Below are positions 1 through 11,640 of a stretch of 64,000 bases of DNA, piece by piece. Within the stretch, counting starts at the first letter, position 1. The number at the start of each line of letters is the position of its first letter. The stretch covers positions 792,555 through 856,554 of the forward strand of contig JAKMXF010000022.1 of NCBI GenBank assembly GCA_024704765.1. The letters are read 5' to 3'. Origin of the DNA: Oopsacas minuta. Taxonomy: Eukaryota > Porifera > Hexactinellida > Lyssacinosida > Leucopsacidae. Made by a program: the position numbers and the translations under genes. Under the pieces are notes generated by a model, which had not been told where the DNA came from, searched no databases, and saw only the letters and a program-made list of their open reading frames with translations.

Positions 1-251
1 AGAATTCATGAATTTGTTTTCCGGATTTAGTATTTTGTGGATAGAAATCAGAGAACTTAGATTTAGAATATAATGAGAATATGGATATATTGGGACCTAG
101 TAATTCTCATTTTTGTTGCTCAACAGATTACTTATATTTGATATTTGAGGGTATCAGTTAAGTGCTTCTATTAATAATTCAAATTTTCTTAGGTTTAATA
201 GCCTTAAGATTACAATAATCGGATAAATATTATCATTTATTTGATGTGTAG

Positions 252-3200
252 GATACAACTCTCATTACAGGAGCTCAGTCAGGTTCAGGAGCAGGTAAGA
301 TTAACAACCTCTACGGCCTCCTAGCTGATCAGTTCCCGAATACAAATGTAGCTTCTGTTCAGCGTAAATACTTTAACGAAGCTAAGGGTCAAGAGATGAT
401 AGGGTTCCTGTGTGTACCAGAGTTCAGTAGTGTTGTAGAGATAGAGCTCAGTGATAAGTACTATTGTCTTGCTTGTGCATCAGCTCTACTCAAATATGTA
501 GAATTTATACAAAATGTGAGTTTCGCGAGAGCTTCTCTTAAAGTATCTTTCAGGGGCTCGGACCAGACAGTAATGATTGATGCGAATACTGCACAACGTC
601 TGGAGCTGATTGTAAACTCACAAGATCCTCGTAACGGTCTCAGTCTATACAAAGTTATCAACTACACCAAGACAGGTCCTGGGAGTCAGATGCTCCGTTC
701 TAATCTCTTACAGCCCCCCTGTTCTAGACAGACTATTGAGATGAGATTGGATTGTGTACAAGAGCTAACTGAACAACCAGATGTGTTCTTTGCTTTGCAA
801 GGAGTACTAGGCAGGTACATTTGTAGGGAATTAACATTAAAATCATTTGCAGCCTTATTTCCTATTACACATTACTACTTATAGATTCATAGATGTGAAT
901 CGTCTGCTGGGTCCTTACATACAAATCTCAAAACAGGAGAGTATACGTAGTTCTGAATCTAAGATTAATTACGTCATCCAACTGAAACATGTTTTGGAGC
1001 TTGTTCCTCCGTTGAGGAGCTGTATGGAGGAGTGTCATGCTCCTCTAACTAAGGCTTACTTCCAGGGACTGACTGACTCCAGATTTGATGCCATCCTAGA
1101 GAATATCAGGAATGTACGCTGCATGTAATAATACATAAGATTAGCTATACTCAATCTTATCAACACCTTTCACAAATTTCCTGAGAATTTCCTTGCCGAA
1201 TCCCAGGATATTTATCCCATTTCACACCTTTATTTCAGGAAGTTCGAGTCCATTCTGTATTTGAAATAATTACTTTAACAGCAAATTTGCATATTAGCAA
1301 GGGAAATTCGTGCAAAATATGACTTGCTATTAGGTGAACTCCACTGTAACTATGGTTACTATAGGTTGTTCATGATGATACACGATACTCTAAAGGCACA
1401 CTTAACACAAGAACGCAGAAATGTTTTGCAGTTAAGCCTGGCATTAACGGTATGCTAGATGTAGCTAGGAGGACTTATACTGAAATAGTAGATGACATCA
1501 GCACGAAAGTCCGCTCCTACGCTGAAGAGACACAACTCCCTATGCGTTCTGCATTCAGCACAGCTAAAGACTTTCATATACAGTTACAGCTAGCATCAGG
1601 AACCTGTAGTATACCTCTCCTACCTCCTAAGTTCATTAAGGAATCCAAAATAAAGAATAGAGTGTTATTCACAACTCAAGAACTAATTCATTGCAACAAC
1701 AGAGTAAAAGAAAGTTTGAATGAGATATATCTTATGACTAATCTTGTACTGTCTAATCTTATGGATGGCATCAGAGAAAATATTGGTAACATTCAAATAC
1801 GTACAGTTGACGGATTTTGCTGTATTTATATGATTTCTAAATTACAGTCGAGCTTGCCTATAACAGCCACCGAGGGGACTTGCCAAAATTGGCCACTGTA
1901 CAGGTGGAAACAGGTTCCAAAATACATTTACAGTCGAACCGGTTATTCTAACTTTTTTTGCAGGAATATGTACATATGTAGTAAGAAATACCGATTGGAA
2001 ATGAAATTAATCATTTTTACAATCTGAGGAGAAATGTAGTCAGAAAACGATAAGCTGAAAAACACAAGTTTCGACTGTATTTTCATATTTCCATTTCTTC
2101 AGGTTGTCTATACAAGCTAGCCGAGTGTATCGCTACCATGGATATGCTGGTTTCCCTAACACATTTCTGCACCCTTGGGAAATACACCAGACCTGAGTTT
2201 ACGGATACTCTTGCTGTCAAACAGAGCAGACATCCTATCCTAGACAAAACTCTAAATGATACATTTGTATCTAACAACATTTATGCTTCTAATGATACTC
2301 GTCTGTCTGTGATCACAGGTCCTAATATGAGTGGCAAATCTACTTATCTCTGTCAGATCGCTTTAATTCAGATATTAGCTCAGATCGGTTGTTTCGTACC
2401 AGCTGAATACGCTTCATTCAGGATTGTAAACCATGTATTTACTCGTATGGGAAGTTGTGACGACATAGAGACCAACACATCTACATTCAGTCAAGAGATG
2501 AAAGAAGTAAACTATATTATTCAAAATGTAACTGATCAATCCCTGGTGCTAATTGATGAATTAGGGAGAGGCACGAGTAGCCTAGAGGGGGTAGGACTAT
2601 GTCATGCTGTATGTGAGAAACTTTTGACTACCCGTGCTAGTGTATTTCTGGTTACTCATTATCCAGAGCTGACTGAGCTAGCTACATTATACCCAGCTGT
2701 AGACAATTACTTCTTTCAGGTATATTCTTCGGGCCACTGTAATAATGTTAAATTTGTGTGATTCTTAGTAAATGTGATAGACTTAAACATGGTGATAATC
2801 ATATACGTACATCTAAGGATCCGTTGCATACTACGTATATCTTCGATTTATATTGAAATATTTATGTGATTTGGTATTGCAGCGAAATTTTTACAGTTGG
2901 TTGGGCGGGAACTTCGGAATACAGAACTTACAACTGACCTCTTTTCATAGCACTATGGATGGCGAGTAGTTTGCAATAGTTTCGAATATATGGTCCAAAC
3001 ACGTTAATTATTTCAGATATGTCCCTTAGATGTATTACCAACATATATAAATATGGTAACCACCAGTTGCGTTAGAGTTAGCACAACTGTATTATTCATA
3101 AATAGGAAGTCGCCTATTGCGGATACACTAGTGTCAAAAGAAAGGTCTATCATCAATATTTCTCCAGATATGAATAGAATCTGTTCATGTACAATTGCAT

Positions 3201-4117
3201 AGCAACAGAGGAATTTGTCAGCATTCCATCAAAATTCCCACCTTTTTACGAAACAACTATATGACATCATCATACCATGTAAATATCCAAGATCTAACTT
3301 ACTTACTACATGGATAAAAACACACTCAAGACCTCTCCAAAATCATGCAAAACAGATTGTTAGGTAGTCAGACAATGACATAGCATTTTTTGAGGATACA
3401 AGCGTGTACGCGGTTACCATATTTATATGTGATGGTAATACATTTATGGGCATATCTTAAATGGTTAACTTGTTTGGACAATGCAAAAATGCAATTCCAA
3501 CAATCGCCTTGTAATATCCAGTTAGTTTAATAACTATTTAATACAGTTGAACTATGTTAGTACGTTTACGTACCATGGATAAAAGTCTACCTCCAAAATT
3601 TCTGAAAAAGATCATTACATCATAGATGCGTTTCTATGTAGATTGAACTTTGTTAAGGCTTCCTTCCGGTTAATACTACTACATACTGAAGTACTTGTAC
3701 GTACTTTCTACGGGTTTCAGAGGGTACATATTAACTGAGTTCTACTGTATTTATTCATCTCCCCTTCAGGTACAGCATTCTCTTTCTGACTCAAAGGGCT
3801 CCAGTTCTATTATTAGTACACATGTACTTAGCAAAGGGAAATGTGAAGAGAGGTTTTACGGCCTCAAACTAGCAGAAATTACTTGTATTCCTCAAGATAT
3901 AATCTCTGAAGCGAGAAAAATCGCAGAAATGATAAGTTTAAGACAAAGGATGAGTCGAGAGAAAACAACTCATGCTCATGAAGAAACCATGATTTATCGT
4001 CTGGCTCATAAATTAATGCAAGCAGCTTCGAACTCTAAATTAGACAAAAATACTCTTCGTTCTTATTTGGAGAGTTTAAAGGAGAGTTATTTGGCTGAAC
4101 TACAATCTCTGAATTAG
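252..4117 (+). CDS. MSH4: MSH4, meiotic MutS homologue (3' part, 5 exons)
   Basis: This is the C-terminal ~725 residues of MSH4, which pairs with MSH5 as a clamp on meiotic recombination intermediates. The exon model 252-814, 885-1113, 1365-1785, 2103-2719, 3770-4117 has GT-AG borders, keeps frame throughout and totals 726 codons including stop. Recognisable MSH4 segments are RKYFNEAKG near 363, the AESKIN-like stretch near 950, DVARRTYTEIVDD near 1455 and RPEFTDTLA near 2190. The ATPase follows: Walker A GPNMSGKST near 2317 and Walker B LVLIDELGRGTS near 2545. The C-terminal helical region ends at the stop at 4115. The N-terminal part lies upstream of the window; the first exon begins after an acceptor at 251, and bases 1-251 look intronic. 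The last intron (2720-3769) is about 1 kb with no recognisable content. Identity is firm; exact borders are by inspection. Confidence 0.93.
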
Positions 4118-4875
4118 CTCATAATTACTTGAATTCTTTCTCCAACATTTCGGGGTATTTTGAGCTCGTTAATAGAAACTTAATTAATTCATACATATAA
4201 TATTAAAATTTCTTTTAATCGTTACGATAAATTTCCAAAATTTCCTTGTGAACGTTTCAAAGAAGTGTTTTAAAGGTATTTACATTGTGTTTGTTAAGTG
4301 TGACCTCATTTCTACAACAGCTTGTTAATATTGTACTGAGGCCTCAAAGAGAATTTTATCACCTTAGGGCCTTATGGTTTATTCATTTACTCAGAAATTA
4401 TGTTGTAGAGATTATACGTACTCTTCTATTAGCCCTTATTTAACAATTCGCATTTATAAGTACATATTAACATTACTGTATATTTAATTATTACTCAAAT
4501 AATTGGTTTGCTTGCTGATAATATTTTGCTTGTTTACTTACTTGAATATATTATTGTTTCTTTCAATTATATTTAGCTGTATATACACTTTTAATATTCA
4601 TCTGTGCTAGAAATTTAAATGAGGTGGAAATACAATGAATAATAATAAGTTTGAAGTTTACTCTGACTATATTTATGCATTTTTCTAACTTGTGGATGTT
4701 AATATGCAACTCTAATAGTCCCGTATTTGTATGTAATACGTTCATACTCATCGATTGCTGAGACCTACTTCTACAAGTTTTGTTTCGTATTGGAATTAAA
4801 TTTAATAGTATATAAACAGATTTTATGCAAAGTTTCGAATATTTGTTGATAGATTAATTTGTTTCCAAATTTATT

Positions 4876-7515
4876 ATGAACTCACAAGAAAAGGAAAAAG
4901 TCAATTCAAGACCGACTTCAGACGGTGCTTCTCAATTACAGAAGCCTTTAGGAACAAAACTTCAGCTACCCCCATATTTAAATAGACCCCCTTCCGCTCT
5001 CCCTGCCCTCTCAAGATACTCAGATGATTCCCTCTCTCTAAATGCTCCTACTATCCAGCGTCCCTCATCAGCTCTCAAGGCTCCCACCAACACTTCCCGT
5101 ATTATAAACACCCCCACTAACCAGCCTCCGACCACCGTTACCAAGCCCCCAGTCCCCAAACCCGCGCCCTCTCAACCTACTACACTGCAATCAATTCTCA
5201 CACAAACTAACAAAGACATTCAGCTAGGCATGCGTGTGCTTTGTTTGAACAAACACAAAGGAAAAGTCTCTTATATCGGTAAACCTTCCTTCTCAGAAGG
5301 TCAGTGGTATGGTATAGCATTAGATGAACCAAATGGTAAGAATAACGGAAGCGTACAGGGTACTTCGTATTTTGAATGTGAACCTAATTACGGATTGTTT
5401 GTACGTCAACACCAGATTCTACCGCTATCTACTCCTGGTACTAATTCCCTCCCACAAAATGGAGTGTTACAAATACAGTTACAAAAGACTCCGGTTGTTA
5501 CTCGTGGAGTGTCTCAGCTACAACAGCCAAGCCGCTCCACACCCACAGGGGATAGACCCCCTTCAGCTAATTCTGTAGCTCCTAAACTAGCCTATAACAT
5601 TGGAGACCGAGTTATGGTAGGGGGCAAGAAGGGAACCGTACGGTACATCGGACGCACTCAGTTTGCCAAAGGATTATGGACAGGTGTTGAGCTTGAGAGT
5701 CCTGACGGTAAGAATAACGGTAGTATTGATGGAATGAAATATTTCACTTGTGCCCCTAAGCATGGTCTCTTCTCCCCAGCTGGTAAGGTCGTGGCTATCC
5801 CAGCTTCTCTGCCTGGCTTAAATACTCCTACACAACCTCCAGTAAAGCGTACACCTCCCAGTCTCAATTCTCTCAGCAGCAGCGGATCTGCGAAACAAAT
5901 CGCGATTAGAGAGAGGCCGAACTCCCGCAGCAGCTCATCTAGTCTCAACAGTACGGACAGGACTAAGCGGGCAGATTCAGACATGGAGCTGGAAGGTCAG
6001 ATAAGCGGTCTAATCGATCGACTGGAGATGGTGAGTAGTGAGAAAGCTTCTTTAGAAGACAGGTTGGCTGAAGAGAAGAGTACTAGAGAATATCTGCAGT
6101 TCTCTCTAGACGAGCATGCTGTTAGTCTAGATCTAGAGGGTCCGCGTACCCCTGGGATCCTACGTGAGACGAAACAGGAAGTTGAGATCCTACACGGCAC
6201 CATCCGTAAGCTACAGCAGGGACTAGCTAAGTCCTACGCTCAGATAAGTAACTATACTAGTGAGATGGAAGAGTTGAAGGAGAGTTTAGACAGGGAGAGG
6301 AAGTATAGCACTCAGCTGGAGAAAGAGAAGGAGACTACTATATCTTCAGATAGAGAGACTAGTAGCAGTAATGTCGAGGATGAGGAAGTAAGCAGAGAGA
6401 AAAAAGATTTGTTAGCATCTCTGTCTGAGAGAGATCTGGCCTTACAGACTCAATCAGCAGTTAAGAAAGAGTTAGAAGAGATAGTGCAGCGTCTTGAGAG
6501 AGAATTGAGCGAAAAGACAGAACAGCAGGAAAGTTTGGAGCAAGAATACAGAGAAGCAAGAATAAGTTTTGAAAACGAAAAAAGAAAATCCCTAACAAGA
6601 GTTGATAGTGTAGAACAACAGAAAATCTCTTTACAAGCTGAACTTTCTTCTCTAAAAGTTGCTCTCACGACTGCTACGGAAGAAGTAGAAGACAAAGATT
6701 CTAAATTGGTTACACTTAACAGACATTTGAGTAGTAAGGATTCTGAGATTGAAAACATGAGGTCACAGATAGATCAAGCTGCAGAAGAATTCCATATTGA
6801 ACGAGAGGATCTACAGGCTCCAATCACAGAGCTTCAGGAGAAGAATTCTAGACTAGAGAAAGAGCTGGCTAAAATCAAGTGTGATAAGAGAAGATCAGAT
6901 TCGATATCTGCTGATTTAGAAAAGTATAAACGAAGATGTGAAGAATTAGAACAATCTTTGAAGATAAGTGAAGAAGAGAGAAGAAAGGCTAGAGACACTG
7001 TGTTAAAAAAAGAAGAGGAGTATTACAGTCTACAGGAGGAGCTTACTAGTACTCAGCTACTCCTTAAACAGAAAGGAGAAGAGAATACACAACAGTGTGT
7101 CATGCTTAGAGAGTTAGAAGAATCTAACCAGCGTAAAAACTCAAGATTAGCTCTGATGGAACAGAATTATTTACAAAATGGCGAATTGCCTAACCAAATT
7201 GGAGACGAAACTATTGAAGACCCTCTTGATACTCAGCACTTTAGATTAGATGACTTAGATCTAGGTACTACACCAGATGAGTCTCTTATAGACTCCCCTA
7301 CTAATCCTTGGAGCCACCAGCCTTCTAGAATGTACTGCGATATTTGCGAAAAGTTTGACTCACACGAAACCGAAGATTGCCCTATCCAGGATGATAATAA
7401 TGATTCTCAAGAAGAATTTCAAACTCCCAAACTAGCTGGTTACTCAGATCGAGATTATTGCGATGTTTGTGAAGTCTTTGGACACAGCACTTGTGATTCC
7501 CAGGAAACTTTCTAA
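4876..7515 (+). CDS. CLIP1: CLIP-170-like microtubule plus-end protein, intronless
   Basis: An 879-residue single-exon protein of the CLIP-170/CLIP-190 family, which tracks growing microtubule ends. A Ser/Pro-rich basic N-terminus precedes two CAP-Gly domains at about residues 117-185 and 241-308, each with a GKNNGS groove motif (GKNDG is usual). A second Ser-rich linker leads to a long coiled coil at about 370-780. Two zinc knuckles follow at about 818-837 (C-x2-C-x5-H-x4-C) and 859-871 (C-x2-C-x4-H-x2-C). The protein ends in ETF, as vertebrate CLIP-170 does; that tail is known in the family to be bound by CAP-Gly domains. The protein is shorter than human CLIP-170 (about 1,430 residues) because the coiled coil is shorter. 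The start at 4876 is the first ATG in frame and precedes all domains. Confidence 0.94.
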   Translation: MNSQEKEKVNSRPTSDGASQLQKPLGTKLQLPPYLNRPPSALPALSRYSDDSLSLNAPTIQRPSSALKAPTNTSRIINTPTNQPPTTVTKPPVPKPAPSQPTTLQSILTQTNKDIQLGMRVLCLNKHKGKVSYIGKPSFSEGQWYGIALDEPNGKNNGSVQGTSYFECEPNYGLFVRQHQILPLSTPGTNSLPQNGVLQIQLQKTPVVTRGVSQLQQPSRSTPTGDRPPSANSVAPKLAYNIGDRVMVGGKKGTVRYIGRTQFAKGLWTGVELESPDGKNNGSIDGMKYFTCAPKHGLFSPAGKVVAIPASLPGLNTPTQPPVKRTPPSLNSLSSSGSAKQIAIRERPNSRSSSSSLNSTDRTKRADSDMELEGQISGLIDRLEMVSSEKASLEDRLAEEKSTREYLQFSLDEHAVSLDLEGPRTPGILRETKQEVEILHGTIRKLQQGLAKSYAQISNYTSEMEELKESLDRERKYSTQLEKEKETTISSDRETSSSNVEDEEVSREKKDLLASLSERDLALQTQSAVKKELEEIVQRLERELSEKTEQQESLEQEYREARISFENEKRKSLTRVDSVEQQKISLQAELSSLKVALTTATEEVEDKDSKLVTLNRHLSSKDSEIENMRSQIDQAAEEFHIEREDLQAPITELQEKNSRLEKELAKIKCDKRRSDSISADLEKYKRRCEELEQSLKISEEERRKARDTVLKKEEEYYSLQEELTSTQLLLKQKGEENTQQCVMLRELEESNQRKNSRLALMEQNYLQNGELPNQIGDETIEDPLDTQHFRLDDLDLGTTPDESLIDSPTNPWSHQPSRMYCDICEKFDSHETEDCPIQDDNNDSQEEFQTPKLAGYSDRDYCDVCEVFGHSTCDSQETF

Positions 7516-8436
7516 TCTCTGCTTTCACATAACATATATCAGATGTTGTATTCTAGCACACTTAGCCCCATTCTATAGATAGACCTTAATCAGTGAAGTA
7601 GCATTTTCTACACAAAACTAACCCGTGTCGATTGCTAGAACTATTATTGTTTTGTATATGTCCGTGTTTACTATACTTATGTATAAAGCAGTCTCAAAAT
7701 TCATTTTGTTGATTGTAATTCTGATTAATTTATTCTACATAAATTAAATTATAAGTAAACAATCAACAGAAGAACAGTAAGCTTTGGAAATGTACTAAAT
7801 ATATCAAACTCCTAGACCCATAATTTAATCATTGAGTGCTGTCGATCCAATAACTGATGCAGCATTTCCACGCTGAATAGCAACGCTGACTCTTTGAATT
7901 AAGAAGTGGGAAGACTGAAGTTCCCCCGTGAGTTGTATTCTGTTACTTAAATCTTTGAAGAAAGCAATTGCTTCTTGGTCAAATACGCCTGAAGTCTCGA
8001 TGGTGATCTGAATAAAATAGTGGCTGGACGAGAGAGAGGAATATTTTTGGTTTTCTTATTTTCTAAATTAAATATATACTATTATTTAATAGTTTATATT
8101 CTATAAATTACGTAAAACACCGACAAAGGTTAGTCGAAATTTTACATATACTGTGCAGCCATCTGTACCTATCATTCCATCACCAGAGATAACTGCCTCG
8201 TACAAACCACGAAAGCTTTCCTATCCTAAATCACCCTACTACAGACACAAAAAATATATGCGAACCGTTTTCCATAGGATGGTGCTTATATCCTGCATCA
8301 ACTGTATAAGTATGAGAATTTTGTAATCAGAAAATTTAACATTTCAATCACACAATTATCAATAATAATTAGATAATTAATTTTGATTCTAGCAGTAAGG
8401 AATTTGCTGCATTAATTAATTAGGAGTATCTGAGTA
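7516..8436. other. Intergenic stretch with one exon-like minus-strand segment
   Basis: AT-rich spacer between the CLIP-like gene and the 7TM gene. The only coding-like part is 7825-8007 on the minus strand, listed separately. Another short open segment on the minus strand, about 8110-8220, could be an upstream exon but has no clear borders. A phrase near 8254-8275 recurs near 49222-49246, so a dispersed repeat fragment is likely here. Confidence 0.5.
7825..8007 (-). pseudogene. Exon-like fragment, possibly from a reverse-transcriptase-containing gene
   Basis: On the minus strand an acceptor (TTATTCAG) at 8008-8015 is followed by 60 open codons ending in TAA at 7825. The peptide contains the stretch FLIQRVSVAIQRGNAASVIG. 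I associate this kind of motif with reverse-transcriptase-type single-copy proteins of sponges and cnidarians, but that is recall and was not checked. No convincing upstream exon or catalytic domain is present nearby. It may be a terminal exon of a gene I cannot assemble or a relic. Confidence 0.3.
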
Positions 8437-9714
8437 TCAGCTGTCTTTTAATAACGGTTCTCTTATAGATCTTCTCTCTATATGATATCTGAATACTCTC
8501 CTTCTACGTTCTCTCTGTACAATAAATGCATAGCCTAAGTATGATAGCAATAACCCAATGTTAAACAGAGTCCCTAGCATAAACTGCACATATACAGATG
8601 CTATTCCAGACATTTCATAGGGTTTTCTTAAAAACTCTATTTCATATGTGATACCGTATGTTAGCCGAAACCAACATTGGTTCTCTAGAACACTCCCAAT
8701 TAGAGAAACTATTATTGTCTCTAGATTTTGACCTAAGACATGAAATCCGTAACTTATCAGTAGCACTCTTGTGAAGAGCCTAAATATACGAATATTCCTC
8801 CTTTCTTTTCCCTTGTGTTGGAGTTCTTCTTCATTGCCATGAAATATCAGCTCTGTATAACGCTTTTTAATAATTTTGTAGAGTTTCAACGTCAAATAAA
8901 TGAGCAGAAAATAATCAATTGTAAAACAAACAATATAAATTGTTTGTGAGATTAGATAAGTTTCAATGATTGGGTTTAGGATTAGAATCAATGTGCATGT
9001 TATAATACTGAATGCTAAGTACCCGTATAAGTATTTCTTTCTCTTATCATTCCTGTAGATGTTAATTAGGAAAAGATTCAAGAAGCAGAGCAGTGATATG
9101 ACAAATAAGTTACTGGAAATAAATATAGTAATGACAATATTATAACCATACCCTCTTGTAAATACTCTATACAATGATGTCCCAGCTACTAGTGTACAAT
9201 TATCCTTCATGCGGCCAGTGTTATTGTTTATAGTGGTTATATTGTTGTTTTGATGTTGCAGAGAATCGAGAATTATTATATTAACCATGCAGAAAACTCG
9301 CATCATTATCTCAAAAACTATAATGGCAAGTACTATTCTATCTCTGGTGTATGATGTTTGTTCGTTTCTAATTTGACTTATGTTGAGTGTAGTAGTACCT
9401 TCTTTTCTCAATCTTTTGAGTTTTGCTCTCCTTTTGATTAAACTGTCAATGACTATGTATGCCATAATGATCGAGCCGAGGAAAATTAATATCAGAAACA
9501 CCAGATTCACAGTATAGAAAAATAAATTTAAATAAAAGTATATGGTAGTGGTAGCCATAATTATCTGAATTTCAAAATTTGTTGGCGAAGTTAGCCCCTG
9601 TATATTTATATATACAGTTACAGTAAGGTAAGTATTGAATGTTAGGCAATACCACTTCATACGTAAGATTATCTTACTAATGTCAGTTGGGATTTTATTT
9701 TTGATCATACGCAC
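8437..9714 (-). CDS. Orphan seven-transmembrane protein
   Basis: A 425-residue single-exon protein not assigned to a known family. Hydrophobic segments lie at about residues 62-92, 127-150, 191-219, 228-250, 256-280, 314-342 and 373-399, giving a 7TM layout. The first loop after TM1 is very basic (SLIKRRAKLKRLRKEG), and so is the tail (RERRRRVFRYH...), which ends in a dileucine (REPLLKDS); both suit a cytosolic side. The predicted outer loop after TM2 is rich in Asn and N-x-S/T sites, with Cys173. Another Cys lies after TM6 (ENQCWFRLTYG). No DRY or NPxxY motif is visible, so a classical rhodopsin-type GPCR is unlikely. A lineage-specific chemoreceptor-like family is possible. The start may be Met1 or Met53, just before TM1. 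Confidence 0.75.
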   Translation of the reverse strand: MRMIKNKIPTDISKIILRMKWYCLTFNTYLTVTVYINIQGLTSPTNFEIQIIMATTTIYFYLNLFFYTVNLVFLILIFLGSIIMAYIVIDSLIKRRAKLKRLRKEGTTTLNISQIRNEQTSYTRDRIVLAIIVFEIMMRVFCMVNIIILDSLQHQNNNITTINNNTGRMKDNCTLVAGTSLYRVFTRGYGYNIVITIFISSNLFVISLLCFLNLFLINIYRNDKRKKYLYGYLAFSIITCTLILILNPIIETYLISQTIYIVCFTIDYFLLIYLTLKLYKIIKKRYTELIFHGNEEELQHKGKERRNIRIFRLFTRVLLISYGFHVLGQNLETIIVSLIGSVLENQCWFRLTYGITYEIEFLRKPYEMSGIASVYVQFMLGTLFNIGLLLSYLGYAFIVQRERRRRVFRYHIERRSIREPLLKDS

Positions 9715-10012
9715 ATGATATTTATTTCATTCCTAAGATTCAATCCACGTGGATGAATAAACGTAAATATTGCTATATCATAATACTAGGGGGAGGTAGC
9801 CCTACAGTCAAAGTCTATTGTATCATATGTTATGTTTAGAGTTGAATCTCCTAAATCATTTCTTAATATTAGTAATAAGTTACTAATAATTAATAATTTT
9901 ATCACATTGTGTAGTAAGGTCAAATAAGATATTTATTTCATAGTCAGTTCTGCAGGCTCGCACTAGTACATTTAGTTTTGAATGATCTGTTGTATTTTTA
10001 GCATTTCCTGTA

Positions 10013-11270
10013 ATGATTAACCACTCATTTCAAATTATCAGGTGCTATCTTTTAGCTTTTGTTGTCAGCATGACTCTAGACTCAGAATTTCCAGGACAGA
10101 AACAATTCATGAAGCTTGACATTCATAACCACATCCTCCCTGAGAGATGGCCTGATTTGAAGGAAAAATATGGCTACGGAGGTTGGATACAACTACAGCA
10201 TCATTGCAAGGGAAGAGCTAACATGATCAGAGATGGTAAACTATTCCGAGTGATAGAGGATAATTGTTATTGTCCACAGAGAAGAATGCGAGATATGGAT
10301 GAGACTGGAGTAACTGTACAGGCATTGAGCACTGTACCAGTTATGTTCAGTTATTGGGCTAAACCAGAAGATACACTGGATCTGTCTCGTATTCTAAATG
10401 ATAACATTGCCAAGACTGTAGCTGAGAATCCCCGTAGGTTTGTTGGGCTGGGTACCCTCCCCATGCAGGCCCCTGAACTGGCAGTGGAGGAGATGAAGAG
10501 GTGTGTCAGCACACTAAAGTTCCCTGGCTTTCAAGTAACAATACATAACTATTGTATTATTTGGTAACTAAGTAGTAATTATAAATTTTTTCGTTTAGAT
10601 TGGGTCTCATGTCGGAGAATGGAATCTTGACGCGCCAGAACTTCGCCCCGTGTTCGCCACAGCCCAAGACCTTGATGTGTCTATTATGATCCATCCATGG
10701 GACATGTCGCAGAGCGGACGTATGTCCAAATACTGGTTGCCGTGGTTGGTGGAAATGCCATTCGAAACCACCCAAGCGATTTGCTGTATCCTCATGGGAG
10801 GGATCCTGGAGCAGTTCCCAAGACTAAGACTCTGCTTTGCTCATGGCGCTGGTTACTTCCCGTACACCATTGGTAGAATTGACCATGGATACAATGTACG
10901 TCCTGATCTATGCGCTACAGACTGTGCTTACAATCCTAAGAAATATGTAGGACAATTATATGCTGATTCTCTTGTACATGATTCAAGAGCATTGAGATTA
11001 CTGGTTGAGGTGATGGGAGAGCAAAATGTGATTCTGGGGAGTGACTACCCCTTCCCTCTAGGAGAACATCACCCAGGCAAACTTATAGACTCTATGGACA
11101 CCTGGAGTGATGAATTGAAACAAATGCTGCTTGCAGACAACGGTCTATCTTTCCTAAAATTGGACAAGAGTAATTTTGAGAATGAGCCAGTTCATATAGA
11201 TATCCCTGATGAGACTCAAGCTACCTGTAGCCCAGTAGCTAAGGAAATCACTGTACCAAATAACTGCTAA
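10013..11270 (+). CDS. ACMSD: Aminocarboxymuconate-semialdehyde decarboxylase (2 exons)
   Basis: ACMSD decarboxylates alpha-amino-beta-carboxymuconate-epsilon-semialdehyde. This diverts the kynurenine pathway away from quinolinate and NAD. Exons 10013-10534 and 10599-11270 join in frame ([11 protein letters not shown]). The metal-binding D-x-H-x-H (DIHNH) follows an in-frame ATG at 10109, where the human protein starts. Starts at 10013 and 10070 would add a hydrophobic 32- or 13-residue leader, so the start is uncertain. The family segments [64 protein letters not shown] and [16 protein letters not shown] are all present. A C-terminal extension of about 30 residues past the usual end is unusual. 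It converges on PPCDC, 370 bp away. Confidence 0.95.
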
Positions 11271-11640
11271 CTAATACTTACACTAAGACTACGAATCCGA
11301 TATTACCAGTCATGTCACTTCGTTAATTTTACTACTCCGTAAGTACTAAGTACGTATTAGTTTCATTTCATTGTTACAAAACTTTGAATTATTTTTACTA
11401 TCACTTATCAATTTTTGATTCCTTTATTGACAATTTTTCTAGTTTGATTCTATATAACTAATTCTATATAACGCGAGCTGGCTAATATAATATCGATAAA
11501 TCTGGTGGGAGCGTTTGAGCTAAAACCTTGCGTTAACGAGAGGCCGAGACCTTCGCCTATGATCAAAATGTAAATAAATATTACAATTCTATTATCTCAC
11601 TTATATAAATTCTAAGAAATAATAGTCAATTACATTCAAT
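11271..11640. other. Spacer between convergent ACMSD and PPCDC
   Basis: AT-rich convergent 3' flank with no open frame or recognisable element. It must hold both polyadenylation signals, but I do not see one clear enough to assign. Confidence 0.5.

Noticed and set aside
5324-6758. Several open frames overlapping the CLIP-like gene on both strands
   Set aside because: They are shadows of the strongly biased coding sequence; only the main frame has domains.
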